A DNA stretch of 17,786 nt from JAAAOZ01 sp964496595 (GCA_964496595.1 CAZCAI010000102.1:1-17786); one strand, 5' to 3'. Shown: positions 7,271 to 13,515, counted from the first letter of the stretch. The notes: generated by a model from the letters alone, not told the origin. Made by a program: numbers and translations.

Positions 7271-7279
7271 CCTCTTAGA
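7271..7279. repeat. Far copy of 9-bp target-site duplication
   Basis: CCTCTTAGA here equals 7122-7130. On the minus strand it reads TCTAAGAGG, which contains the rpiR ribosome-binding motif AAGAGG. The element therefore appears to have inserted at, and duplicated, the Shine-Dalgarno region. Confidence 0.7.
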
Positions 7280-7331
7280 TCAAAGGTCCTGGATAATGAG
7301 GGCAACGACAAAACAGATTAAGGTCGTATTG

Positions 7332-7371
7332 TAAAAAAAAACTGCATTAGTGTATCTATCACATTAATGCA
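7332..7371 (-). terminator. Intrinsic terminator, minus strand
   Basis: An 11-bp stem (7343-7353 with 7361-7371, one G-T pair, 7-nt loop) is followed, on the minus strand, by nine consecutive T (7333-7341 are A on the plus strand, one G before). It sits in the region upstream of rpiR and ends the candidate RNA that starts near 7528. The stem is AT-rich, but the U tract is strong. Confidence 0.7.
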
Positions 7372-7404
7372 TTGGTCAAGGCGTGTTGAATCGCTTGTGA
7401 TAAG

Positions 7405-7438
7405 TCAGCCATAGATCGTTTCAACGATCTATGGCTGA
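7405..7438. repeat. Perfect 16-bp palindrome
   Basis: TCAGCCATAGATCGTT and its exact reverse complement are separated by only two bases. There is no T tract on either side, so it is not itself a terminator. It could be a stem of the minus-strand RNA or a large operator. Confidence 0.85.
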
Positions 7439-7534
7439 TTGATAGGATAACTCTCATCAAGTGGCTCTCTTTTCCTTGGAGAAACTGGAGAAACTTTTGT
7501 GAGAGAAAGATTTTTATGGAACGGGCTAAACTTA

Positions 7535-7563
7535 ATTTTAACACTGTTCAAATGATAAGTCAA
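7535..7563 (-). promoter_or_regulatory. Minus-strand promoter for candidate RNA
   Basis: TTGACT (-35, 7558-7563), 17-bp spacer, TAAAAT (-10, 7535-7540), both 5/6 matches to the consensus. Predicted start is about 7528. No coding gene with a ribosome-binding site follows before the terminator. Confidence 0.6.
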
Positions 7564-7586
7564 TTTTTCTCCGGCGTAATTTTTGG

Positions 7587-7614
7587 TTGACGGCGGTCCA
7601 AATCGTGGTACTAT
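7587..7614 (+). promoter_or_regulatory. Promoter of tRNA-Val
   Basis: TTGACG (7587-7592), 16-bp spacer, TACTAT (7609-7614). Predicted start about 7621, leaving a leader of about 35 nt before the mature tRNA. It is divergent from the minus-strand RNA promoter, whose -35 is 24 bp away. Confidence 0.6.
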
Positions 7615-7654
7615 GGAGGTTGTCCCCTGGATTCCTCATCCATCCCGCATAGAT

Positions 7655-7728
7655 GGGCGGTTAGCTCAGTTGGCCAGAGCGCTTCTCTTACACGGAAGAA
7701 GTCACAGGTTCGAGTCCTGTACCGCCCA
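7655..7728 (+). tRNA. tRNA-Val (anticodon UAC)
   Basis: A 74-nt cloverleaf. Acceptor arms GGGCGGT and ACCGCCC pair fully, D stem GCTC/GAGC, anticodon stem CTTCT/GGAAG with loop CTTACAC placing TAC at 7689-7691, five-base variable loop, T arm ACAGG-TTCGAGT-CCTGT, discriminator A at 7728. CCA is not encoded and must be added after transcription. A short T run (7736-7740) follows. There is no integrase or attachment-site repeat nearby. Confidence 0.97.
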
Positions 7729-7839
7729 CTACTCCTTTTTGTATCTATGAGTATATTATGCACCTCACAAGACCAAACGGTTACCTCTTTTTACCTCTGT
7801 GTGCAGCATTTGATTCCCCAAGTTGGATGGATTTCCGGC

Positions 7840-7872
7840 TGTCTCTCTATTGTCTCTCTCTGGTGTCTCTCT
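7840..7872. repeat. Three TGTCTCTCT repeats in gene-free spacer
   Basis: TGTCTCTCT occurs at 7840-7848, 7851-7859 and 7864-7872. The surrounding 7729-7984 spacer between the tRNA and the next promoter has no credible gene: an 81-codon frame (7747-7992) has no ribosome-binding site and low-complexity content. I see nothing else in this stretch. Confidence 0.6.
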
Positions 7873-7984
7873 ATAGAAGTCTGTAGTCCTCACAAACGCG
7901 CAGAACCTCGCTACACAGGGTCATCCGATCCGCCGAGGGGGAGCCGGCAAAATCCAAAGCCCATCTTTTTCCTTACCGCTAGTG

Positions 7985-7993
7985 TGCTATAAT
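7985..7993 (+). promoter_or_regulatory. Extended -10 promoter for small membrane protein
   Basis: TGCTATAAT is a consensus -10 with the upstream TG dinucleotide. The -35 position at 17 bp (7965-7970, CTTTTT) is poor, which is normal for extended -10 promoters. Predicted start is about 8000, giving a leader of about 64 nt that includes the 8009-8032 hairpin. Confidence 0.6.
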
Positions 7994-8008
7994 AAGGGAC
8001 GTGATGCT

Positions 8009-8032
8009 CTATCTATGCCAGGGCATAGATAG
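8009..8032 (+). promoter_or_regulatory. Leader hairpin or operator before the 43-aa gene
   Basis: CTATCTATGCC and GGCATAGATAG form a perfect 11-bp dyad with two bases between the arms. It lies just downstream of the predicted transcription start and 31 bp before the start codon, a position suiting a repressor operator or a protective 5' hairpin. No T tract, so not a terminator. Confidence 0.4.
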
Positions 8033-8063
8033 ATGATGGATATTAAATAAATAGGAGGTATAT

Positions 8064-8195
8064 ATGAGTGAACGAAATAGTATGTCGCAAATCGTGATGA
8101 AAATTGTCAGCGTCATCATACTGGTGAGTATGTTGTTAGGTTTCTTCGCGTTTCTCTTTCAATCGCAATATGCGCCGCTGATGATGATGTGGTAG
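8064..8195 (+). CDS. 43-aa single-span membrane protein
   Basis: A short gene of 44 codons. ATG at 8064 is preceded by AGGAGG at 8052-8057 with good spacing and by an extended -10 promoter. The product has a polar N-terminus (MSERNSMSQ), one hydrophobic helix at about 10-33 (core VIILVSMLLGFFAFLF), then a short tail with three consecutive Met and terminal Trp. Basic residue K13 near the helix start suggests N-terminus inside. I do not recognise a family. It may be cotranscribed with the GH13 gene 172 bp downstream, since I see no convincing promoter in between. Sub-annotation-length genes like this are often missed. Confidence 0.7.
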   Translation: MSERNSMSQIVMKIVSVIILVSMLLGFFAFLFQSQYAPLMMMW

Positions 8196-8246
8196 TTGCC
8201 GAGAGGTCATCGGCGCTTTGTTGGGACGCTTCTCTTATGGCCGGCT

Positions 8247-8319
8247 CTATCCACTCTATGTTCCCTGGTATGAGGTGGATAGATGGATGGATAGATGAAG
8301 AAAAGTCCTAAATCCGCTG
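8247..8319. repeat. GGATAGAT repeats with dyad between the small gene and GH13
   Basis: CTATCCAC (8247-8254) pairs with GTGGATAG (8275-8282) across 20 nt. GGATAGAT recurs at 8277-8284 and 8289-8296 with GGAT in between. CCTAAATCCGCTG at 8307-8319 recurs exactly at 16848-16860. A weaker hairpin (GCCGA/TCGGC, 8198-8214) just after the small gene may attenuate transcription. Confidence 0.55.
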
Positions 8320-8367
8320 TATGCCTTGCCTTTTCTTTCCTCGCGTTATGATTTAAGGAGAAACAAA

Positions 8368-11300
8368 ATGCCAAGTACCCCAAAAATCGACACAGCCCTG
8401 CGAGAGTTTCACGTCTCACGCGCCGTCCGCGACCGCTACCAATTTGAAAAACGACTCTTCGGATTGAGCGGGAATGTGATCTTCGCAAACTTCCACGCCG
8501 CGCGCGTCTTCGCGCAGAAAATCAACGACAAGCGCGACCTGGTCAATTTCCCAGAGCAGGCCGTTCGCGCCGGCCAGATCAACGCGATGGGCCTCATTGA
8601 TGAGATCCTCCACTACGTCACCGGCCTCTATCGCCAACGCGAAAATCCAGAGGTGATGAAGGACGCCTTAGTGCACATGGAGGAGGCCATCGGCCCCGAA
8701 AAGGTGGCGCAGGCGTTGCTCACCTTCGTCGATACCTTCCCGCCCGTCGCCGTCTATCAGGGCGAGATGACGCCGGAGGAGTATCTGGCCGGCGAATCCG
8801 ATGGAACCTCGCACCGCCACGTGGCGCTGGAGGAGATGCTCACGCTCTGGCTCGCCAACGTCAACCCGGCTTTCTCGCCCTTTATGGAACTCTTTGATGA
8901 CGAGGCGCTGGAACGCAACACCGCCTATCCCCAGATGATTAGCGAGTTACAGGATTATTTCGAGGATCAACCACGCTTTGGCCCCGAAAACCAGACGCTC
9001 ATCGAGATGTTGCGCAGCCCGGCCATCGAATCCCCGCACTCCTTAGAGGGGCAGTTGGATTTCATCCGCCGCCGCTGGGGATCGCTGTTGGGGGAGTATC
9101 TCTACCGCCTGCTGAGCAGCATCGATTTCTTAGCCGAGGAAGAGAAGATGTTCTTCGGCTTTGGGCCGGGGCCGGCGCGTGTCTACGAATTCGGCGGGAT
9201 GGATGAAGAAACGGAGAATTTCAGCCCCGATAGCGACTGGATGCCGAGCGTCGTCATCCTGGCCAAGAATACCTATGTCTGGCTGGATCAGCTCTCCAAG
9301 GAGTACGACCGCGAGATCACGCGCCTGGATCAGGTGCCCGATGCGGAGTTGGATAAACTGGCGCGCTGGGGCTTCACCGGCCTCTGGCTGATTGGCCTGT
9401 GGGAGCGCAGCGATGCCTCCAAGCGCATCAAGCAGATGATGGGAAATTCGGAGGCGGTCGCATCGGCCTACTCGCTCAAGGGCTACCGTATCGCCCACGA
9501 TTTGGGCGGCGAGGAGGCCTTCGACACGCTCAAGGCCCGCGCCTGGCAGCGCGGCATCCGCATGGCCAGCGATATGGTCCCCAACCACGTCGGCATCGAT
9601 GCCGATTGGGTCATTCATCAGCCGGATTGGTTTGTCCAGTTGGATTATCCTCCATTCCCCTCGTATTCCTACACCGGGCCGGACCTCTGCGACGATGAGC
9701 GCGTGGGCATTTACATCGAAGACCACTACTACGACCGCACCGACGCCGCCGTGGCCTTCAAGCGCGTCGATCACTGGTCGGGCGACACGCGCTACATCTA
9801 TCACGGCAACGATGGCACCAGCATGCCGTGGAATGACACAGCGCAGCTCAACTATCTGCTGCCGGAGCTGCGCGAGGCCGTGATCCAGACCATTTTGGAT
9901 GTGGCCCGCCGCTCGCCCATCATCCGCTTCGATGCGGCGATGACGCTGGCCAAGAAGCACTATCAGCGGCTGTGGTACCCGGAACCGGGTTCCGGCGGGG
10001 ACATCCCCTCGCGCGCCGATTTCGGGATGACCAAAGAGGAGTTCAATGAGGCGTTCCCCGTGGAGTTCTGGCGCGAGGTCGTGGATCGCGTCGCCGAGGA
10101 GGTGCCCGACACACTCTTGCTTGCCGAGGCCTTCTGGCTGATGGAGGGGTACTTCGTGCGCACGCTGGGGATGCATCGCGTCTACAACAGCGCCTTCATG
10201 AATATGATGCGCGATGAGAAAAACGACGAGTATCGCCAGTTGATCAAGAACACGCTGGAGTTCGATCCCCAAATCCTCAAGCGCTACGTCAACTTTATGA
10301 ACAACCCCGATGAGCGCACCTCCGTGGATCAATTCGGCAAGGGTGATAAATACTTCGGCATCTGCTCCGTGATGGCCACGATACCGGGCCTGCCGATGTT
10401 CGGCCACGGCCAGATCGAGGGCTACGCGGAGAAGTACGGCATGGAGTTCCGCCGCGCCTACTGGGACGAGAAACCCGATCCCTGGCTGGTGGAGCGCCAC
10501 GAGCGAGAGGTTTTCCCGCTGTTGCACAAGCGCCGCCTCTTCGCTGAGGTGGACAACTTCTACCTCTATGACTTCTTCACACCCTCCGGTGCGGTGGATG
10601 AAAACGTCTTCGTCTACTCCAACAGTACCGGCGGCGAGCACTCCTTAGTCATCTACCATAACCGCTACGCCGAGACACGCGGCCACATCCGCACCTCGGC
10701 GGCCTTCGCCGTCAAGGATGACGACGGGAAGAAGCATCTGGAACAGCGCACGCTGGCCGACGGCCTGCGCATCCCCAACGACGGCAATGCTTACCTCGTC
10801 TTCCGCGATATCGTCGATGGGCAGGAATATATCCGCAACGCCAGGCAACTCTGCGATGAGGGCTTCTACACCGAGCTGCACGCCTATCACGTTCACGTCT
10901 TCATCGATTTCCGCGTGGTACACGATAACGAGTGGCGCCATTACGCGCAACTCACGGCTTACCTGGACGGTCGCGGCGTGCCCAACATCGATGAGGCGCT
11001 GAAGGAGCTGTTCTTAGCGCCGGTGCATCAGCCGTTCCGCATGTTGGTCAGCGCGCCCGCCTTCCGCTGGCTGATGAAAGAGTACGAAGCGCCCAGCGAG
11101 CAGGTGTTGGCGCAGGTCGAGCACAAGATGTTGGATCTGCTGCACGCGATTGAGGACGTCGTCGATCCGACGGGCGATCCCGAGGCCATCGCAGCCGAGG
11201 TCCGCGATAAGCTGGAGATCGTGCTTTCGCTGCCGGGGCAGTTGGCGGAGATGAAAGATGCGGGTGGGGCGAAGTATGAGGACGCGATGGATTACGTCCT

Positions 11301-11955
11301 GGCACCGTTAGCTCAGGATGCTGAATCGGACGACGCGCCAGATGAAGCGCCGCCTGGCGGTCGCATCTGGGGAACCATCTTCGGTTTGCTCTTCACTCAC
11401 GCCCTGGGCAAGATGGTTGAAGAGGAAAATTACGCCCAGGTGAGCCGCAGTTGGATCGATGAGTGGTTACTGGGCAAGATCCTGGCCAACGCGATGCAGG
11501 AGCTGGGCTTGCCGGAGCATGAAGCCTGGCGCTCCGTCGCCGTCTGCAAAATGCTGCTGAGCTATCGCGATTGGCTAAAAGAAGAGGAGAAAGCGCAAGA
11601 GGAAAGCGAAGAGGCTGAGGAAACTAAAGAACCCAGGGAAACCAAGGAAGTCGGGGCAAAAGAGAGCAACCGCGCCTATCAGATGCTCCACGCAGCGCTG
11701 CGCCAGCGCGAGGTGCAAGCTTACTTGGGCGTCAATCGCCATCGCGGCGTCCTCTGGTTCAACCAAGAGGCCTTCGAGCAGTGGCTCTGGTGGCTGATGT
11801 TCTTCGGCGTCCTCGATCGCCTGATGGCCTACGACCAGCCCGAAGCCTTCGCCGAGGCGTTCACCACGCTCTACGCGCGCATCGAGCGCCTACGCGAGGC
11901 GATGGATGCCTCGGATTATCAGGTCGGCAAATTGCTGGACGCGGCCAGGGCGTAG
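8368..11955 (+). CDS. Large GH13 alpha-amylase-family protein
   Basis: 1195 aa, predicted cytoplasmic (no signal peptide). Residues about 1-255 are an uncharacterised helical region. The GH13 TIM barrel runs about 290-730: region I DMVPNH (D402-H407), nucleophile D522 in IIRFDA with R520, acid/base E587 in LLLAEAFW, and third acid D648. Region IV reads NNPDE, with Pro647 where the family normally has His. Residues about 740-890 look like the beta-sandwich that follows GH13 barrels. The remainder is helical with a Glu/Lys-rich linker at about 1070-1102. Start ATG at 8368 follows AAGGAGA; an in-frame ATG at 8326 has no ribosome-binding site. It is far longer than typical amylases (about 450-700 aa). 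Specificity is unknown: hydrolase or transglycosylase acting on alpha-glucan or an alpha-linked disaccharide. Confidence 0.9.
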   Translation: MPSTPKIDTALREFHVSRAVRDRYQFEKRLFGLSGNVIFANFHAARVFAQKINDKRDLVNFPEQAVRAGQINAMGLIDEILHYVTGLYRQRENPEVMKDALVHMEEAIGPEKVAQALLTFVDTFPPVAVYQGEMTPEEYLAGESDGTSHRHVALEEMLTLWLANVNPAFSPFMELFDDEALERNTAYPQMISELQDYFEDQPRFGPENQTLIEMLRSPAIESPHSLEGQLDFIRRRWGSLLGEYLYRLLSSIDFLAEEEKMFFGFGPGPARVYEFGGMDEETENFSPDSDWMPSVVILAKNTYVWLDQLSKEYDREITRLDQVPDAELDKLARWGFTGLWLIGLWERSDASKRIKQMMGNSEAVASAYSLKGYRIAHDLGGEEAFDTLKARAWQRGIRMASDMVPNHVGIDADWVIHQPDWFVQLDYPPFPSYSYTGPDLCDDERVGIYIEDHYYDRTDAAVAFKRVDHWSGDTRYIYHGNDGTSMPWNDTAQLNYLLPELREAVIQTILDVARRSPIIRFDAAMTLAKKHYQRLWYPEPGSGGDIPSRADFGMTKEEFNEAFPVEFWREVVDRVAEEVPDTLLLAEAFWLMEGYFVRTLGMHRVYNSAFMNMMRDEKNDEYRQLIKNTLEFDPQILKRYVNFMNNPDERTSVDQFGKGDKYFGICSVMATIPGLPMFGHGQIEGYAEKYGMEFRRAYWDEKPDPWLVERHEREVFPLLHKRRLFAEVDNFYLYDFFTPSGAVDENVFVYSNSTGGEHSLVIYHNRYAETRGHIRTSAAFAVKDDDGKKHLEQRTLADGLRIPNDGNAYLVFRDIVDGQEYIRNARQLCDEGFYTELHAYHVHVFIDFRVVHDNEWRHYAQLTAYLDGRGVPNIDEALKELFLAPVHQPFRMLVSAPAFRWLMKEYEAPSEQVLAQVEHKMLDLLHAIEDVVDPTGDPEAIAAEVRDKLEIVLSLPGQLAEMKDAGGAKYEDAMDYVLAPLAQDAESDDAPDEAPPGGRIWGTIFGLLFTHALGKMVEEENYAQVSRSWIDEWLLGKILANAMQELGLPEHEAWRSVAVCKMLLSYRDWLKEEEKAQEESEEAEETKEPRETKEVGAKESNRAYQMLHAALRQREVQAYLGVNRHRGVLWFNQEAFEQWLWWLMFFGVLDRLMAYDQPEAFAEAFTTLYARIERLREAMDASDYQVGKLLDAARA

Positions 11956-11982
11956 ATTCGACCCGCAAAGATTCCAAAAACC

Positions 11983-12018
11983 AAGACGACCGGGGGATTT
12001 GTCCCTCGGTCGTCTTTT
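11983..12018 (+). terminator. Intrinsic terminator of GH13 gene
   Basis: A 15-bp stem (11983-11997 with 12002-12016, one G-T pair) with a 4-nt loop runs into TCTTTTAAT. It lies 28 bp after the GH13 stop codon. The A-rich left side may let it act in reverse too, serving convergent msrA. Confidence 0.9.
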
Positions 12019-12036
12019 AATATTACGCTCGGCTTG

Positions 12037-12096
12037 GATCGCTATCCCCAAGCCTTTGGGGGAAGATGGGGGTTTTACAATCCCCTTTGAGCGATC
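12037..12096. other. Possible three-way-junction structure between GH13 and msrA
   Basis: Outer arms GATCGCT (12037-12043) and AGCGATC (12090-12096) enclose two hairpins: CCCCAA/TTGGGG (12046-12051 with 12056-12061) and GGGG/CCCC (12068-12071 with 12082-12085). It immediately follows msrA on the minus strand and could be a 3' end structure. No T tract follows the outer stem. Confidence 0.35.
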
Positions 12097-12104
12097 GGTG
12101 GCGT

Positions 12105-12671
12105 CTATCCCCCAGCCATCCCCGGCTTCAACCTGCTCTCATAATGCTGATGTAGCTTCTTCACCTTGGGCGCGATGACCATCTGGCAGTAGGGTTGTCG
12201 CTGATGCTGGCGGTAGTATTCCTGGTGATAATCCTCCGCCGGGTAGAATGCCTCCAGCGCCGTCACCTCGGTGACCATCGGCGCCGGCCAGCGCCCCGAC
12301 GCATCCAACTGCTCAATCTTTTGCTCTGCGATCTCCCGCTGTTCCTCGGTGTGATAGAAAATCGCCGAGCGATATTGCGTCCCCACGTCCGCGCCCTGGC
12401 GATTTAGTGTCGTGGGATCGTGGATATCGAAAAAGACGTCCAACAACTCCTCAAACGCGATGACCTCTGGATCATACGCAATCTGCACGACCTCCGCGTG
12501 GCCCGTGCTCCCGCTACACACCGCCTGATATGAAGGGTGGGGCGCATCCCCGCCCGCATACCCCGACGTGACCGCGTGGACGCCCTCCAACTGCTCAAAC
12601 ACTGCTTCCAGACACCAAAAACAACCTCCGCCCAACGTCGCCTTCTCCAGTTGCTGAAAATTCTCGTTCAT
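12105..12671 (-). CDS. msrA: Peptide-methionine (S)-S-oxide reductase MsrA
   Basis: 188 aa. Reduces the S epimer of free or protein-bound methionine sulfoxide. Catalytic motif GGGCFWC gives nucleophile C17 and C20. Other hallmarks are SGYAGG (about 36-41), PSYQAVCSGSTGHAEVVQI, DPTTLNRQGADVGTQYRSAIFYH and the late YHQEYY segment. GAGGAG lies 8 nt before the ATG on the minus strand. It is transcribed alone, convergent with the GH13 gene. It complements MsrB encoded about 6 kb away; the two are unfused here. Confidence 0.97.
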   Translation of the reverse strand: MNENFQQLEKATLGGGCFWCLEAVFEQLEGVHAVTSGYAGGDAPHPSYQAVCSGSTGHAEVVQIAYDPEVIAFEELLDVFFDIHDPTTLNRQGADVGTQYRSAIFYHTEEQREIAEQKIEQLDASGRWPAPMVTEVTALEAFYPAEDYHQEYYRQHQRQPYCQMVIAPKVKKLHQHYESRLKPGMAGG

Positions 12672-12693
12672 CTGACACGCTCCTCGGAAAATC

Positions 12694-12721
12694 AGTTAAA
12701 AGTTGCAAGTTAAAAGTTGTC
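12694..12721. repeat. Heptameric AGTTNNN repeat upstream of msrA
   Basis: Four in-phase 7-bp units of form AGTTRNN. Bases 12702-12720 are the exact reverse complement of 5385-5403 in the array before the amphi-Trp gene. Relative to msrA (minus strand), the units lie just upstream of its Shine-Dalgarno, mirroring the position of the other array. Confidence 0.8.
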
Positions 12722-12792
12722 AAAAGCCGGAACAACCTGGCAGCCCTGGCGTTAATTTTTCAGTGGACAATCCGATCCATCCACTGACGGTT

Positions 12793-12840
12793 GCTTTGCC
12801 GCTTTCCCTATTTGCTGCTTTGCCTATTTGCCGCTTTCCC
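12793..12840. repeat. Six in-phase octamer repeats
   Basis: Six consecutive 8-bp units fill 12793-12840, consensus KMTTTSCY; GCTTTGCC and GCTTTCCC each occur twice. The array ends 3 bp before the last base of the minus-strand lipoprotein gene, so it is immediately 3' of that gene. No terminator hairpin is visible there. Confidence 0.8.
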
Positions 12841-12843
12841 TCG

Positions 12844-13515
12844 TCAGGGCGCGCTGATCGTCAGTTCTCCCGATGCGTACTTCGAGTGATAGGCGTTGAA
12901 GTCATCCGCCCGACCGATGGCCACGATGATGGGATAGCTCTCGCCGGGTACTAGGGCGTGATCGTATTCGTCGCCCGAATCCAGCGGAATCTGCACCTCG
13001 AGGCGGGTGACGCCGTCTTCTTCCACGCCGGCGAATGCGACGATGTCATCGCTGCCGCCGATCTCCGTATCCGGCGGGTGAGTGGCTCCGGTGCGATCCT
13101 GGCCCCAGGCGTCCCACACCTGCGCTTCGCCATCGGCCACGTACCCGAAGATGTAGTCGGCGCCCTTCATCCCCACCTCCGGGTTGATGCCAATTGACAC
13201 CCAGCCGGTCGTGTCGCCCTCCAGCGCCAGGTAGAGATAGGCGTCATCGTTCGCCCACCAGATGCGGATGCCGTCGTAGTCTGCTTCCTGGGCATATTCG
13301 CCCTCGGCGATGACGCCGTCCGCCGTCCAGCCCGATTCCGCCTCCCCCGACTCAGATTCTTCCGGCGGCGTGGTCTCGTCTGCCTCCTCCGGCTCTGATT
13401 CTATCTCCGATTCAACCGCCGGCGCCTCGATAGGCTCGGGCGCGCCGCAACTCGTGATGCTCAAGGCTGCCAACAATAGGGCAACTAACAGTAGGGGCCA
13501 TCGATCGGTGTTCAT
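12844..13515 (-). CDS. DOMON-domain lipoprotein, possible heme binder
   Basis: 223-aa secreted lipoprotein. A hydrophobic signal (about 7-20) ends in lipobox SITSC with lipidated C23. Then comes an acidic Glu/Pro/Ser-rich spacer (about 28-62) and one DOMON-type beta-sandwich (about 63-222), with GWVSIGINPEVGMKGADYIFGYV and a C-terminal YHSKYASGELTI. DOMON domains bind heme or sugars outside the membrane. M116 and H210 lie where cytochrome-type DOMONs place their axial heme ligands, which suggests but does not prove heme b binding. AAAGGAG precedes the ATG on the minus strand. It is transcribed from a strong promoter, divergently from the TPR-ATPase gene. Confidence 0.85.
   Translation of the reverse strand: MNTDRWPLLLVALLLAALSITSCGAPEPIEAPAVESEIESEPEEADETTPPEESESGEAESGWTADGVIAEGEYAQEADYDGIRIWWANDDAYLYLALEGDTTGWVSIGINPEVGMKGADYIFGYVADGEAQVWDAWGQDRTGATHPPDTEIGGSDDIVAFAGVEEDGVTRLEVQIPLDSGDEYDHALVPGESYPIIVAIGRADDFNAYHSKYASGELTISAP

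Larger units (their letters stand above)
7332..7528 (-). ncRNA. Candidate small RNA or attenuated rpiR leader
   Basis: A minus-strand promoter (7535-7563) and terminator (7332-7371) bracket about 190 nt. Read 5' to 3', the RNA has a CU-rich unstructured start with two copies of GTTTCTCC (complements of 7487-7494 and 7478-7485), then a perfect 16-bp hairpin (7405-7438), then the terminator hairpin. A 61-codon frame across it (7359-7544) lacks a ribosome-binding site and ends inside the terminator stem, so it is probably not translated. The unit could be a trans-acting sRNA or a leader whose read-through controls rpiR. It matches no RNA family I know. Confidence 0.5.

Noticed and set aside
7122..7279. 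Treating the inverted repeat as a simple terminator or attenuator of rpiR
   Set aside because: No T tract follows either arm in the needed direction, and the exact 9-bp flanking duplication fits an insertion better.
7359..7544. 61-codon minus-strand reading frame across the spacer upstream of rpiR
   Set aside because: Begins with GTG without any ribosome-binding site, overlaps the -10 region of its own promoter, and ends inside a terminator stem; the structure is better explained as non-coding RNA.
7655..7728. tRNA-Val as an integration site for a genomic island
   Set aside because: No integrase gene and no copy of the tRNA 3' end elsewhere in the window.
7747..7992. 81-codon frame after the tRNA
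   Set aside because: No Shine-Dalgarno, low-complexity content from TGTCTCTCT repeats, and it runs over the promoter of the next gene.
8347..8352. TATGAT as a promoter -10 for the GH13 gene
   Set aside because: Transcription would begin inside the Shine-Dalgarno (8356-8362), and the best -35 is only 15 bp away.
9130..10641. 503-codon minus-strand frame opposite the GH13 gene
   Set aside because: Antisense shadow produced by GC-rich codon structure; the plus strand carries conserved GH13 motifs throughout.
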